Source: Actinoplanes lutulentus (GTDB lineage: Bacteria; Actinomycetota; Actinomycetes; Mycobacteriales; Micromonosporaceae). From it: a stretch of DNA of 64,000 nt. The stretch lies in NCBI RefSeq assembly GCF_003259845.1, contig NZ_QLMJ01000007.1, positions 1 through 64,000 on the forward strand, given 5' to 3'. This document shows, one piece after another, positions 1 through 10,373 of this stretch (position 1 is the stretch's first letter; every line of letters starts with the position of its first letter). The notes beneath the pieces were generated by a model. The model worked only from the letters and a program-made list of their open reading frames with translations, was not told the DNA's origin and made no database searches. The translations under genes were made by a program, and so were the position numbers.

Positions 1-309
1 CGCCGCGTTGACCAGGTTGGTGGCCTCCTGGAGCTCCTTCTCCGCGGACATGTGCGCCCAGAAGTCCGTCACCAGGTAAGCGCCGTAGGCCCCGGTGAAC
101 GCCGCCGTCAGGCTCTGCTCGTCGTAGTTGTCGGCCTGCACCACCTCGGCGCCGAGCTTGACCAGCTCCTGGGCCTTGGCCGAGGTGACATCCCTGGTCA
201 GCGCGCGGACCGCGTAGCCGCCGTCGGGGTCGTCCAGGATCGCGCGGACCAGACCACCACCCTGAGAACCGGTAGCTCCGACGACCGCGATGATCTTCTG
301 CTCGCTCAT
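1..309 (-). CDS. NmrA-like NAD(P)-binding protein, partial (C-terminus beyond window)
   Basis: This is the first 103 codons of a Rossmann-fold protein that runs off the left edge. The N-terminus has the dinucleotide-binding loop GATGSQGG at residues 11-18, after a beta strand (IIAVV), and later the segment LGAEVVQADNYDEQSL, typical of NmrA/atypical SDR proteins that sense or reduce with NAD(P)H. The ATG is preceded by AAGGTGAG on the minus strand. The substrate cannot be told from this fragment. It is divergent from the response regulator at 527, with about 220 bp of non-coding sequence between them in which I see no clear operator. Confidence 0.85.
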   Translation of the reverse strand, partial: MSEQKIIAVVGATGSQGGGLVRAILDDPDGGYAVRALTRDVTSAKAQELVKLGAEVVQADNYDEQSLTAAFTGAYGAYLVTDFWAHMSAEKELQEATNLVNAA

Positions 310-526
310 GTCACTCACCTTCGGAGAAACTTAAAATCTGAAGAACTGCTTCGTGATCGGTGGAACCTGGAGCAGGCATCGATAATTCCCGATTGATTGA
401 GACGCCGGTCACAGAGCCCGGGCCAGTCTTCGGCGATCGGCGTTTTCGCATTCCGGGCGGTTGAGGGTTGCCGTGTCGATAAGTTGTCCGTGAGACCGGT
501 TCACGCAGGTCCCAGGAGGAACGACG

Positions 527-937
527 ATGTGGCAGCCGACAGAACGAACAGGTCCGGTCGTCCTGCTTGTCGAGGACGACGAGGACCTGCGCGAGGTGAC
601 CTCCCAGATGCTGGAGTTGCGCGGCTTCTCGGTCATCGCCGCGCAGGACCCGGTCAGCGCGTTGATGAAGTGCCGGGTGCACGATGGCCCGATCGACGTG
701 CTGCTCACCGATCTAGGGCTGCCGGGAGTCTCCGGCGGCGAGCTGTCCCGCTCGGCCGCGGCCGTACGACCACAGATGAAAGTGGTGTACGTGTCGGGGC
801 TCCCGGAGGCAACAGCGGTGAAGAAAGGCCTGATCAAGGCCGGTTCACCGTTCATCACGAAGCCTTACACCGCGGACATCCTGGCAGGGATGCTGCGCAG
901 TGTGCTGGCGCAGGGAACGGCAACGCCGAGTCGATAG
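527..937 (+). CDS. Receiver-only response regulator (CheY-like)
   Basis: The 136-residue protein is a single REC domain with no output domain. The acidic pocket is EDDED (residues 16-20), the phospho-acceptor is Asp62 in VLLTDLGLPG, the switch residue is Ser90 in VVYVSG and the conserved Lys is Lys112 in ITKPYT. It should relay phosphate or bind a partner protein rather than DNA. The ATG follows AGGAGG by 6 nt. The Tad pilus operon starts about 110 bp downstream and a GAF-PAS histidine kinase lies beyond it, so the three may form one signalling unit; this is inferred from position only. Confidence 0.88.
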   Translation: MWQPTERTGPVVLLVEDDEDLREVTSQMLELRGFSVIAAQDPVSALMKCRVHDGPIDVLLTDLGLPGVSGGELSRSAAAVRPQMKVVYVSGLPEATAVKKGLIKAGSPFITKPYTADILAGMLRSVLAQGTATPSR

Positions 938-1051
938 CCAATCCGCAACCCGGTGCAACCTCTTGGCTCTCAAACCCAAGGCTCCGGGACCCGATAAGTC
1001 TGGCACAAGGCCGCCGAGCCGGACGGCCTGCCAGAACTTAGGGGATTGACT

Positions 1052-1231
1052 GTGGAGTTCATCAGCATGCTCGTCTCGTACATCCGCGCCGCTCACAAGT
1101 CGGACGAGGGTGCGACCGCGGTGGAGTACTCGCTGCTCGCGGCGCTCATCGCCGGCGGCCTGATCCTCGCGGTGACGAACCTCCGCAAGGACATCGAGGC
1201 GCTGATCACGACGCTGATGGCCGCCATCTGA
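1052..1231 (+). CDS. flp: Flp/Fap-type pilin (type IVb)
   Basis: Small pilin subunit of about 59 residues. It has the type IVb processing site G20-ATAVEY (cleavage after Gly20, Glu at +5, Tyr at +6) and then a hydrophobic stretch (SLLAALIAGGLILAV) that forms the polymerisation helix. GTG at 1052 is chosen because AGGGG at 1040-1044 is 7 nt upstream; TTG at 1046 is too close to it, and ATG at 1067 is another in-frame option. It is the only pilin gene in the locus. No prepilin peptidase (TadV/CpaA) is encoded in this window, so processing must depend on a gene elsewhere. Confidence 0.92.
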   Translation: MEFISMLVSYIRAAHKSDEGATAVEYSLLAALIAGGLILAVTNLRKDIEALITTLMAAI

Positions 1232-1258
1232 CGTACTGAGGAAAGGCACCGGCGAACG

Positions 1259-1720
1259 ATGAGGTTCGCGCACGCTCGCATCACGCCCCGCCTCGGGCCG
1301 GCTTCTTCGAAGTGGCCGGCCCGGGGGGACGATGGCGTCGCGGCCATCGAGTTCGCGATCATTCTCCCGGTGTTGTTGCTGATCCTCTTCTCGATCATCG
1401 ACATGGGCCGGATGCTGCAACAACAAATTCAAATGACCGAGGCGGCCCGCGAAGGTGCCCGCCTCGGAGCGCTGTCGGGTACCAGCACCGACGTGAAGAA
1501 CAAGGTGCAGAGCATCGTGGGCGCCGGCATCACCCTGAATTACGGGGCCACGCCGACCCTCTGCACCTCCGCCTCCGTCGCGGGCTCGGACGCTGTCGTG
1601 ACCATCACCCGGCCGTTCCAGCCCGTCACTCCGCTCACCAGCATGATCAAGCGGCTGAGCAACCACACCATCCCTCCCGTCACGCTCAAGGCCACTGGTG
1701 TCATGGCCTGTGTCGGCTGA
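1259..1720 (+). CDS. tadE: TadE-family pseudopilin
   Basis: The 153-residue protein has a short basic N-terminus, a prepilin-like site G26-VAAIEF (Glu31 at +5, Phe in place of Tyr as is usual for TadE) and one transmembrane helix (AIILPVLLLILFSIID). The extracytoplasmic segment QMTEAAREGARLGAL is characteristic of TadE. It acts as a minor pilin in Tad pilus assembly. ATG is 27 nt after the flp stop, with GAGGAAAGG upstream. TadF/TadG, often found beside TadE, are absent here. Confidence 0.9.
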   Translation: MRFAHARITPRLGPASSKWPARGDDGVAAIEFAIILPVLLLILFSIIDMGRMLQQQIQMTEAAREGARLGALSGTSTDVKNKVQSIVGAGITLNYGATPTLCTSASVAGSDAVVTITRPFQPVTPLTSMIKRLSNHTIPPVTLKATGVMACVG

Positions 1721-1777
1721 TCACCGGGTAATCCTGATCGGCCTCGACGGGTGACCTTCACCTGAGAAGGTGGAGAT

Positions 1778-2611
1778 ATGCGACGGCGCATCCTCATCCT
1801 GCTCGCCGCGCTCCTGCTGGCCGGAATCAGCGGAACGGCAGTCCTCTCGTACGCACGCTCGGCCGACCGCCGTGCGCTCAGTGGCAACCAGGGCCTGTGG
1901 GTCCTGGTGGCCAAGCAGCGCATCCCGGCGGACACGCTGGGTTCGGCCATCCGGGAACAAGGACTCACCGAGCGCATCCTGGTCCCGGCGAAGACCGTGC
2001 CTGATGGCGCTCTGACCGTCTGGGACCCCGACCTCGACAAGCTGCGGCTGACCGCACCGCTGGAGCGCAGCCAGTTGCTGATGCGACCGTTGTTCCAGAC
2101 GCAGGTCAAGGTGTCGCCCACGCCCTCGCGCCGGATCAAGGTGCCCAAGGGACGGCTCGCCGTGAGCGTCGCGCTCAACGTCGCGCCGCAGGTCGGCGGG
2201 GACGTCGAACCCGGTGACAAGGTCGCGGTCTACGCCTCCTGCATGTTCGACATCATCGGCGGCGAACTCGACGGCAAACAGGACAGGCGGACCCGTCTGC
2301 TGCTTCCGGACGCCAAGGTGATCACCATCGGTGAGGCTCCGGCCCCGACCACACCCGCTCCGACCACACCGACGCCGACGGCGACCACGTCGGTGACCGC
2401 GTCGCCGTCACCGTCGGCCAGCGGCAAGTACGACACCGCGCCCAGCACCACGTCACTCCAGCGATACGTCGCGACCCTCTCCGTCGACGCGACCGACGCG
2501 CAGCGACTGATCCACGCGACCCAGCAGTGCTGGCTCTACCTGGCACTTCTGGGCCCGAAGGCGACACCCACCGTCGGGGAGTGGGTCAACTCGCAGGAAC
2601 TGTTCGAATGA
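1778..2611 (+). CDS. cpaB: CpaB/RcpC-type Flp pilus assembly protein (SAF domain)
   Basis: The 277-residue protein has an N-terminal signal anchor (ILILLAALLLAGISGTAVL), a SAF-like domain (about residues 40-105: VLVAKQRIPADTLGSAI and the QLLMRPLF segment) and an RcpC domain (VSVALNVAPQVGGDVEPGDKV). A Thr/Pro/Ser-rich insertion lies at about 186-216 before the C-terminal strand region. In Gram-negatives CpaB sits near the secretin; here, with no secretin gene, it probably lies on the outer face of the membrane near the cell wall. GAGAAGGTGGAG precedes the ATG. Its stop overlaps the tadZ start (ATGA), indicating translational coupling. Confidence 0.87.
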   Translation: MRRRILILLAALLLAGISGTAVLSYARSADRRALSGNQGLWVLVAKQRIPADTLGSAIREQGLTERILVPAKTVPDGALTVWDPDLDKLRLTAPLERSQLLMRPLFQTQVKVSPTPSRRIKVPKGRLAVSVALNVAPQVGGDVEPGDKVAVYASCMFDIIGGELDGKQDRRTRLLLPDAKVITIGEAPAPTTPAPTTPTPTATTSVTASPSPSASGKYDTAPSTTSLQRYVATLSVDATDAQRLIHATQQCWLYLALLGPKATPTVGEWVNSQELFE

Positions 2612-3779
2612 GCCTTTACGTCTACGTCGAGCCCGACGAAAACCGCCGCGAGATCATCGGACCTCAGTTCCGGGAGGTCGGCTGCACCGTGCTGACCAGC
2701 ATGGCCGAGCTCGAGGTGCACCTGCCGCGCTATCCCGAGACGATCCTGGTGATCCTCGGTGCCGAGGTCGACCTCGGTGAGGCGCTGATGTTCACCGCGT
2801 ACCAGCGCCTTCAGCGTCCGCTCATCGGGGTGGTGCTGATCCGGCACATTCTGGAACCGGACATCGTGCTGCAGTGCCTGCGTTCCGGCGTACGCGAGAT
2901 CGTCGAGGAGAAGGACCAGCAGGGTCTCCGGGACGCGACGATCCGGTCGATCGACCTGTCGAAAGCGCTGAGCACCACGATGCGCAGCGCCACCGACGCG
3001 GCCCCGTACGCCCGGGTGATCACTGTCTTCGCCGGCAAGGGTGGTTGTGGCCGCAGTGTCGTCGCGGTCAACCTCGCTGTGGCGCTGGCGGGTGGCGGGC
3101 GACGCGTACTGATCATGGATCTTGATCTTCAGTTCGGTGACGTCGCGATCATGATGAAGCTGTCGCCGGACCGGAGCATCGCGGACGGCCTGTCGATGGC
3201 CGGCCGCCTCGACGAGCAGGGCATGCGCTCGATCATCACGTCGGCGCGCCCGGGCCTGGACGCTCTGCTCGCACCGGCCAGCCCGGCGGAGGGTGAGGGC
3301 GTGCGGCGCGAGTTCGTGGTGGAGCTGCTCGACGTGGCCCGTCCGCTGTACGACTTCATCGTTGTCGACACCCCGGCCGTGGTGACCGACCAGGTCCTCG
3401 CCGCGCTCGACATGTCCGACTGGTACATCCCGATCGTCACGCCCGAACTGCCCACCCTGAAGTCGGTACGGCTCACCGGCGAGATGTTCGACCTGCTCAA
3501 CTATCCGAAGGACCGCCGGCTGCTGGTCTTCAACCGGGCCAACACCCTGGTCGGTCTGACTCCCGCCGACGTCGAGGAAGCGGTCGGCATGGGCTTCGCC
3601 GTGCAGGTGCCGTCCAGTCGCGACGTTCCGGTCTCGGTCAACCAGGGCGAGCCGCTCACCGCGACCGACCCGATGCACCCGGTCAGCCGGGCCATCCGGG
3701 AACTCGCCGACCGGTGCGCCGGCGTCGAGACGGCGCCGCAGCGCCAGCGGCGCTTCTTCAACTGGAAGAAGGTGAGTTG

Positions 3780-3780
<1 letters not shown>
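2608..3780 (+). CDS. tadZ: TadZ/CpaE-family pilus localisation ATPase
   Basis: The 390-residue protein has an N-terminal receiver-like domain (about 1-130, without a clear phospho-Asp site) and a C-terminal ParA/MinD-type domain. The deviant Walker A reads AGKGGCGRS (142-150): the signature Lys144 is kept, but the usual P-loop Lys before Ser is Arg149. It is followed by VLIMDLDLQFGD and a switch-like VVDTPAVV. TadZ proteins place the Tad machine in the cell. The start is the ATG overlapping the cpaB stop; an in-frame upstream extension of the reading frame is not needed. It overlaps tadA by ATGA. Confidence 0.88.
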
Positions 3781-5164
<1,384 letters not shown>

Positions 5165-5168
<4 letters not shown>

Positions 5169-6127
5169 ACCCGATCCTCGTCGCGATCATCTGCGCCGTG
5201 ACGGCGGCGTTCGTCACGGCGTACCTGCTCATTGATCTTTTCTTCGGCCGCACGCCGATGCAGCGGCGTCTCGCCGCGCTGAAGCTCTTCACCGTGCATC
5301 GCGAGCAGGTGAAGATCCCGCTGATGCGCCGGATCCTCACCACGGCCGGCCGGTACCCGCTGCGTTATCCGGCGCTGATCCGGCTCGCCGACCGCGACGT
5401 GAGCCTGCTGGACCGGATCGGCGGCGTGCTGAAACCGACCGAGTGGCTGGTCATCCGGTTCGCCACCGGTGTGGTCCTCGGGCTGGTCCTGGTCGTCGCG
5501 AGCCGGTTTTTCACGGCCCTGCTGGTCGGGCTGCTGCTCGGGTTCTTCGGCGCCAACGGCGGCCTGCTGATCTACATCAAGAAGCGCGAGCGGACGTTCG
5601 CCGACGAGCTGCCGGGCGCGCTGGGCCTCATGATCAGTTCGCTGCGGTCCGGTTTCACCCTGCACCAGTCCGTCGAGGCCTCGGTACGCGACGACGAGGG
5701 CCCGGTCGCCGTGGAGCTGCGCCGGGCACTGGCCGAGACCCGGATCAGCGGCAACTTCGAGGACGCGCTGGAACGCGTCGGCGAACGGATGAACAGCTCG
5801 GAGATGGTCTGGCTGGTCATGGCTCTGCGTCTGCAGAGGGAGGTCGGCGGCAGCCTGGTCGACGTCATGCAGACCACCGCGGACACGATGCGGGAGCGCG
5901 CCTACCTGCACCGCCACGTGCGGGCCCTCTCCGGTGAGGGGCGGGTCTCGGCGTACGTGCTGACCGCGATGCCGATCGTCTCGGCCGGCGCCATCTACCT
6001 GACCGAGCCGGATTACCTGAAACCGCTGGTCACCGAGACGGCCGGGTTGGCCATGCTGGGCGTCGCGGTGGCCGGCGTGGTGCTCGGCGCTCTCTGGCTG
6101 CGTGTGGTCGTCAAGGTCGAGGTCTGA
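5165..6127 (+). CDS. tadB: TadB inner-membrane platform protein (T2SSF domain)
   Basis: The 320-residue protein has an N-terminal hydrophobic segment, a central pair of membrane helices (WLVIRFATGVVLGLVLVVA and the following ALLVGLLLGFFG), a T2SSF/GspF domain (ADELPGALGLMISSLRSGFTLHQS ... LVDVMQTTADTMRER) and two C-terminal helices. It forms the membrane platform with TadC. The GTG start overlaps the tadA stop (GTGA). GGAGG sits right at the start, so initiation probably depends on coupling. Confidence 0.92.
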
Positions 6128-6130
6128 TCC

Positions 6131-7030
6131 ATGACCGCCCTCATCGTCGCGCTGGCCTGCCTGTTCCTCGCCGTCGGGCTGTCCGCCACGGCGGTGCTGA
6201 TCCCGCCGCCGCGCCGCGAACGGGTCCTGAAGACGCTGGCCAAGTACACCCGCGGCGACGCACCCGACAAGGACGAGCAGGACGACAGCACCGAGTCGGC
6301 GGTGAGCCGCCTTCTCTACCGGATCGGCACGATGCTCGGCCCGCCCGGCGACCGGGAACGCCTGGTCCGGGGCCTGGATCGAGCCGGCAACCCGCCGGGC
6401 TGGCCGCTGACCAAGGTGATCCGGATGCGGCCGCTCTCCGCCGCCGGTCTCGCCATGTTCTGCTCGGCGCTCGGCGACACCTGGAAAGGCGACCCCGGCT
6501 CGGTGATCGGCGCGATCGGCGGGTTCGTCGGCGGGTGCCTGCTGCCGCAGCTGCTGGTCAACAACGCCGGGACGAAACGGCAGGAGCTGGTGCAGCGCAG
6601 CCTGCCGGACGTGATGGACGCGCTGGTCATCGGCGTCGAGGCGGGCCTCGGCCTGGACTCGGCGATGGACCAGGTGGCACGGACCATGCGCGGGCCGATG
6701 GCCGACGAGATGCACCGGGTGCTCCAGGAGATGCGGCTCGGCGTCTCGCGTACGGAGGCGCTGCGCTCGCTGTCCGGGCGTACCACGGTCCGGGACCTGA
6801 AACGGCTGGTCACGGCGCTGGTGCAGGCCGGTGACCTGGGCATCTCGGTCGCGCCGATCCTCCGTGAGCACGCTCAGGACCAGCGGGTACGCCGCCGGCA
6901 GCGGGCCGAGGAGCAGGCGCAGAAGATCCCGGTGAAGCTGCTCTTCCCGGTGCTGTTCTGCATGTTCCCGGCGATCTTCGTGATCATCATCGGGCCGGCC
7001 GTGCTGGAGCTGTCCGGCGCCTTCGGCTGA
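6131..7030 (+). CDS. tadC: TadC inner-membrane platform protein (T2SSF domain)
   Basis: The 299-residue T2SSF-domain protein is the usual partner of TadB. It has an N-terminal helix, the conserved LPDVMDALVIGVEAGLGLDSAM motif, the RTEALRSLSGRTTV ... LVTALVQAGDLGISVAPILREHAQDQR segment and a C-terminal membrane helix rich in Phe/Ile. ATG lies 3 nt after the tadB stop. It is the last gene of the Tad operon; a T-rich run at 7031-7044 follows directly and could contribute to termination, although no stem is visible. Confidence 0.92.
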   Translation: MTALIVALACLFLAVGLSATAVLIPPPRRERVLKTLAKYTRGDAPDKDEQDDSTESAVSRLLYRIGTMLGPPGDRERLVRGLDRAGNPPGWPLTKVIRMRPLSAAGLAMFCSALGDTWKGDPGSVIGAIGGFVGGCLLPQLLVNNAGTKRQELVQRSLPDVMDALVIGVEAGLGLDSAMDQVARTMRGPMADEMHRVLQEMRLGVSRTEALRSLSGRTTVRDLKRLVTALVQAGDLGISVAPILREHAQDQRVRRRQRAEEQAQKIPVKLLFPVLFCMFPAIFVIIIGPAVLELSGAFG

Positions 7031-7065
7031 TTTTTTCGTTTTCTCAAGTGGCGGTCTGCCCCGCC

Positions 7066-7071
7066 GATACT
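7066..7071 (+). promoter_or_regulatory. Putative -10 element of the histidine kinase gene (leaderless)
   Basis: GATACT ends 6 nt before GTG at 7078, the spacing seen for leaderless actinobacterial mRNAs. There is no Shine-Dalgarno before 7078 or before the alternative GTG at 7048. No good -35 is seen, so this is weak evidence. Confidence 0.3.
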
Positions 7072-7077
7072 GCCCCC

Positions 7078-8715
7078 GTGCCGACCTCGCTGATCGACCT
7101 CGAACAGGCCCGTGTCGCTGCTCTGCACGAGTACGGGCTGCTCGACAATCCCGCCGATGACGAGCTCTCCGCGGTCATCAGGATCGCCGCGACCATCGCC
7201 GACGTGCCGACCGCGGCGCTCAACCTGATCGACGAGTCCCGGCAGTGCCAGATCACCACGATCGGCTTCGACGGCTGCGACACCTCGCGCGACGACTCGA
7301 TGTGCGCGGTCGCGTTCCGCGACGGCAAGATCATGCACGTGCCGGACGCGAGCCGTCATCCGATCTTCGCGACCAACCCGTGGGTCGACGGCCGGCTCGC
7401 CGACGTGCGCTTCTACGCCTCCGCGCCCCTGATCACCCCCAATGGGTACGCGCTCGGCACGGTCTGCGTCTTCGACAGCGTCCCGAAGGTCCTCGGTGAG
7501 CGGCAGCTGCAGCGCCTCGAAGACCTGGCCCAGGTGATCGTCGGTCTCTTCGAGCGGCGTCGCCAGGCCCTGCTCAACGGCAAGCTGGCCACCGAGGCCG
7601 AGCGCAGCCGCAAGTTCATCGAAAGCCTGCTCGAATCGGTCGACGTCGGCATCGCCGCCGCCGACGCGCAGGGCCGGATGACGCTGCTCAACCGGGCGGC
7701 CCGGCACTGGGGCGGCGCCGCCGCCGACCCGGACGCGGCGCCCTGGATCGTGGCCGAGCGCTGCGAGGTGCTGGAGATCGACGGTGTCACCCCGCTGGCC
7801 GAGGACCGGCGCCCGCTGCGCCGCGCCCTCGACGAGGACGTCGTCACCGACGCCGAGATGGTCCTGCGTACGGTCGACGGCGAGCTGATCAACCTGGTCG
7901 CGAACGGCCGCAGCATCGTCAGCGACGCCGGTGAGCGGATCGGCGCGGTGATCGCGATGACCGACGTGACTGCCGACCGGACGTACCGTCACCAGCTCGA
8001 AGCGGCACAGACCGAGCTGCAGCGATCCAACGACGAGCTGGAGGGCTTCGCCGCCGCGGTCAGCCACGACCTGGTACGCCCGCTCGCCAGCGCCAGCGGA
8101 TATCTGGAGCTGCTGGGCCAGCTGTACGGCGACCGGCTGGACGAGCGGGCCGCCAAGTGGCTGACCGGCGCGTCCACCTCGATGGGCCGGATGCAGCAAC
8201 TGGTGCAGGCCCTGCTCTTCTACGCCCGGGCCGGCAACGCGCCCTGCTCGTTCGGCGCGGTGAGCCTCGCCGACGTGGCCGGCGGCGTCTCCGACGACCT
8301 GCGCACCCTGATCGACGCCCAGAGCGCCGAGGTGGTGATCGCCGACGACCTCTGCCTGGACGCCGACCCGACCCTGCTGCGCCAGCTGCTGCAGAACCTG
8401 GTCGACAACGCGATCAAGTACCGGCACCCGGACCGGCTGCCCCGGGTGGAGATCGCCGGGACGGCCACCCCCGATGGCTGGGAGATCACCGTGTCGGACA
8501 ACGGCATGGGCATCCCGCCGGCCGACCGGTTGCGGGTCTTCGACATGTTCGCCCAGGTGGACCCGACCGCGCGCAAGGGGCACGGTATCGGGCTCTCCAC
8601 CTGTCTGCGGATCGTCGAGCGCCACCACGGCACCATCACGGTGGACGGCTCACCTCTCGGCGGCACGACCATCCGGGTCACATTGCGGCGTGACCGTGCC
8701 GCCAGTACCCGATGA
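7078..8715 (+). CDS. GAF-PAS sensor histidine kinase
   Basis: About 545 residues. The order is a GAF domain (about 15-160, with LNLIDESRQCQITTIGFDG and the SMCAVAFRDG segment), a PAS-like domain (178-300), a HisKA box AAVSHDLVRPLAS with phospho-acceptor His330, and a HATPase_c domain: N box NLVDNAIKY (440-448), G1 DNGMGIP (474-480), F box FDMFAQV and G2 GHGIGLS (501-507). There is no transmembrane segment, so it is a cytosolic sensor. GTG 7078 is preferred on the leaderless signal; GTG 7048 adds ten residues. Its 3' end overlaps the convergent SIP gene by 38 bp. The receiver protein at 527 could be a partner, but this is inferred. Confidence 0.87.
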   Translation: MPTSLIDLEQARVAALHEYGLLDNPADDELSAVIRIAATIADVPTAALNLIDESRQCQITTIGFDGCDTSRDDSMCAVAFRDGKIMHVPDASRHPIFATNPWVDGRLADVRFYASAPLITPNGYALGTVCVFDSVPKVLGERQLQRLEDLAQVIVGLFERRRQALLNGKLATEAERSRKFIESLLESVDVGIAAADAQGRMTLLNRAARHWGGAAADPDAAPWIVAERCEVLEIDGVTPLAEDRRPLRRALDEDVVTDAEMVLRTVDGELINLVANGRSIVSDAGERIGAVIAMTDVTADRTYRHQLEAAQTELQRSNDELEGFAAAVSHDLVRPLASASGYLELLGQLYGDRLDERAAKWLTGASTSMGRMQQLVQALLFYARAGNAPCSFGAVSLADVAGGVSDDLRTLIDAQSAEVVIADDLCLDADPTLLRQLLQNLVDNAIKYRHPDRLPRVEIAGTATPDGWEITVSDNGMGIPPADRLRVFDMFAQVDPTARKGHGIGLSTCLRIVERHHGTITVDGSPLGGTTIRVTLRRDRAASTR

Positions 8716-9487
8716 AGTCGATGTTCTGCTTCGGCACCTGCCGCTCACCGACCAGGTAGCGGCGGGCGCCGGTGGCCAGCGCCGATTCACCGACGAGGTA
8801 CGCGTAGACGTCCCCGGCCGGCAGCTCGGTCTTCCTGAGCGTTTCCAGGGCGAGCTCGCCCGGCACCCCGTCGGCGCCGTCCCGGGACACCCAGACGATC
8901 TCGACGCCGGCCGGCGCCCGGAAGTCCTGCTTGTCCTCCAGCGACGGCAGCTCCACGATCGCGATGCCCTTGGCGTCGGCCGGCAGCGACTCGCAGACCC
9001 CGGCCACGGCCGGCAGGCCGGTCTCGTCGGCGACCAGCAGCGTCCACTCGTGGTCGGCGCGCGGGTTGTAACCGCAGCCCTGGTCGAGCAGGCCGACCTG
9101 CTCCCCCGGCTTCGCGGTGAGGGCGAACGAGCTGGCCGGGCCGCTGTGGCCGTCGGCGTCCACGTGCACCACGAAGTCGACGTCGAGCGCACCCGGACGG
9201 TGTCCGCGGACCGTGTAGCACCGGACGTAGGGGCGCTTCTGCTTGGCGGTCGCGAGGTATTGGGCGTACCAAAGGCCTGATGTTCTGGTCGGGAGTTTCA
9301 GGGTGTCCTGGCCGGGGCGGGCCAGGAAGAGCCGGAACCACTGGTCGTAACCGAGAGGCGTGAAGCGGTCGAGTCCGTCGCCGCCGAGGGTCACCCGGAC
9401 CACGTTCGGCGAGATTCGTTCGGTGCCGGTGACCTCCAGCATGAGCACATGCGGGTCGACCGGCTTACGAATCTTGTAGTTGGACAT
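8678..9487 (-). CDS. Siderophore-interacting protein (FAD/NAD(P)H ferric reductase)
   Basis: The 269-residue SIP/ViuB-like flavoprotein would release iron by reducing ferric siderophores in the cytoplasm. The FAD-binding motif is RCYTVR after RPYV, the SIP-typical acidic segment DVDFVVHVD is present, and the C-terminus has GEsALATGARRYL and the terminal GYWRHG motif. ATG 9487 has GGAGG 8 nt upstream, which places the start inside the upstream AraC reading frame (23-bp overlap), so the two are coupled. The 3' end overlaps the convergent kinase gene by 38 bp. Confidence 0.92.
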   Translation of the reverse strand: MSNYKIRKPVDPHVLMLEVTGTERISPNVVRVTLGGDGLDRFTPLGYDQWFRLFLARPGQDTLKLPTRTSGLWYAQYLATAKQKRPYVRCYTVRGHRPGALDVDFVVHVDADGHSGPASSFALTAKPGEQVGLLDQGCGYNPRADHEWTLLVADETGLPAVAGVCESLPADAKGIAIVELPSLEDKQDFRAPAGVEIVWVSRDGADGVPGELALETLRKTELPAGDVYAYLVGESALATGARRYLVGERQVPKQNIDFIGYWRHGHAAM

Positions 9488-10214
9488 CGAACGGACCTCC
9501 GGGGCAGTGTCGGGCGAGATAGGCGCCCGGCGTCTCACCGAAGTGCCGCCGGAACGCCAGGATGTAACCGTTGGCGCTGGTGAATCCGACCCGGGCGGCG
9601 ACCGCGCCGACCAGGTTCCCTTTCGCGAGCAGGTCCAGCGACAGGTTCAGCCGCAGCCGGGTCCGCCACTCGGTGAAGGCCAGCCCGGTCTCCGAGCGGA
9701 AGGCGCGCCGCAGGCTGGTGGAGCTGGTGAAGAAGACCGACGCCCACTCGGCCGCCGTCCGGGGGTCGGCGGGCTGGACGGTGAGCTCCCGGGCGACCGC
9801 CCGTGGGATCCGGCTCTGCGGCTCGGGCAGCGGCAGCCGGCTGCCGCGCAGCGCCGCCAGCGTCGCGAACAGCTCGGGACAGCCCAGCCCCTCGTCACCG
9901 GATCGGGCCCGGGCGAGCAGCCGGCGCCGGGCGAGCGGTGTCATCTCCACCGCGGTCGCCGCGCGGTACGGCAGGCGGTTCTCCCCGGCGTCGAACTCCT
10001 CCGCGATGACCAGGGCGTCCGGGCCGAAGCGGGCGCTGTGCTCCACGCCGGCCGGCATCCAGAGGCCGGACGCGCCCTCGATCACGTGCTCGGCGCCCTC
10101 GGCGGTCACCACGATCCGGCCCAGTGGCACGTAGAGGAACTGATGCTCCTCGTGGGTGTGTGGGTCGTGGCCCCACTCGGCGAGATCCGCGTCCAGCAGA
10201 GCTGTGTCCGTCAC
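9465..10214 (-). CDS. AraC-family regulator with cupin sensor domain
   Basis: The 249-residue protein has an N-terminal cupin-like domain (HDPHTHEEHQFLYVPLG with metal-type histidines, then LWMPAGVEHSARFG) and a C-terminal double HTH of AraC type (SLRRAFRSETGLAFTEWRTR ... AARVGFTSANGYILAFRRHFGETPGAYL). GTG at 10214 is preceded by GGAGG with 6-nt spacing. It is the first gene of an operon with the siderophore-interacting protein and probably controls iron uptake. An iron-box-like site lies 70 bp upstream. Confidence 0.9.
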   Translation of the reverse strand: MTDTALLDADLAEWGHDPHTHEEHQFLYVPLGRIVVTAEGAEHVIEGASGLWMPAGVEHSARFGPDALVIAEEFDAGENRLPYRAATAVEMTPLARRRLLARARSGDEGLGCPELFATLAALRGSRLPLPEPQSRIPRAVARELTVQPADPRTAAEWASVFFTSSTSLRRAFRSETGLAFTEWRTRLRLNLSLDLLAKGNLVGAVAARVGFTSANGYILAFRRHFGETPGAYLARHCPGGPFDVQLQDS

Positions 10215-10283
10215 GGCATTCCTCCCCGTCTCGGGCGTTCGCCTTCCGCTGTGGATCTGGCGACTTCCGCCGTGGATCCGGCG

Positions 10284-10302
10284 AGCGGTAAGGGTAACCT
10301 AA
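10284..10302. promoter_or_regulatory. Putative iron box (IdeR/DmdR/DtxR type)
   Basis: AGCGGTAAGGGTAACCTAA matches the DtxR-family consensus TTAGGTTAGGCTAACCTAA (recalled) at 14 of 19 positions, with a perfect right half. It lies between the divergent AraC/SIP operon and the SIP-fusion gene. On the minus strand it contains -10-like hexamers (TAGGTT, TACCCT), so repression of the AraC/SIP side by Fe-loaded regulator is the simpler reading. Confidence 0.6.
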
Positions 10303-10361
10303 GTGTGCTGCGGAGATGACGAAGCGGCTTCTCGTTTGGATCGAGAGGGCCCGGTCACCCG

Positions 10362-10367
10362 TACCCT
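10362..10367 (+). promoter_or_regulatory. Putative -10 of the SIP-fusion gene (leaderless)
   Basis: TACCCT fits TANNNT and lies 6 nt before GTG 10374; no Shine-Dalgarno precedes that GTG. A possible -35 (TTGGAT at 10336) is 20 bp upstream, longer than ideal. Confidence 0.4.
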
Positions 10368-10373
10368 CGCCTG

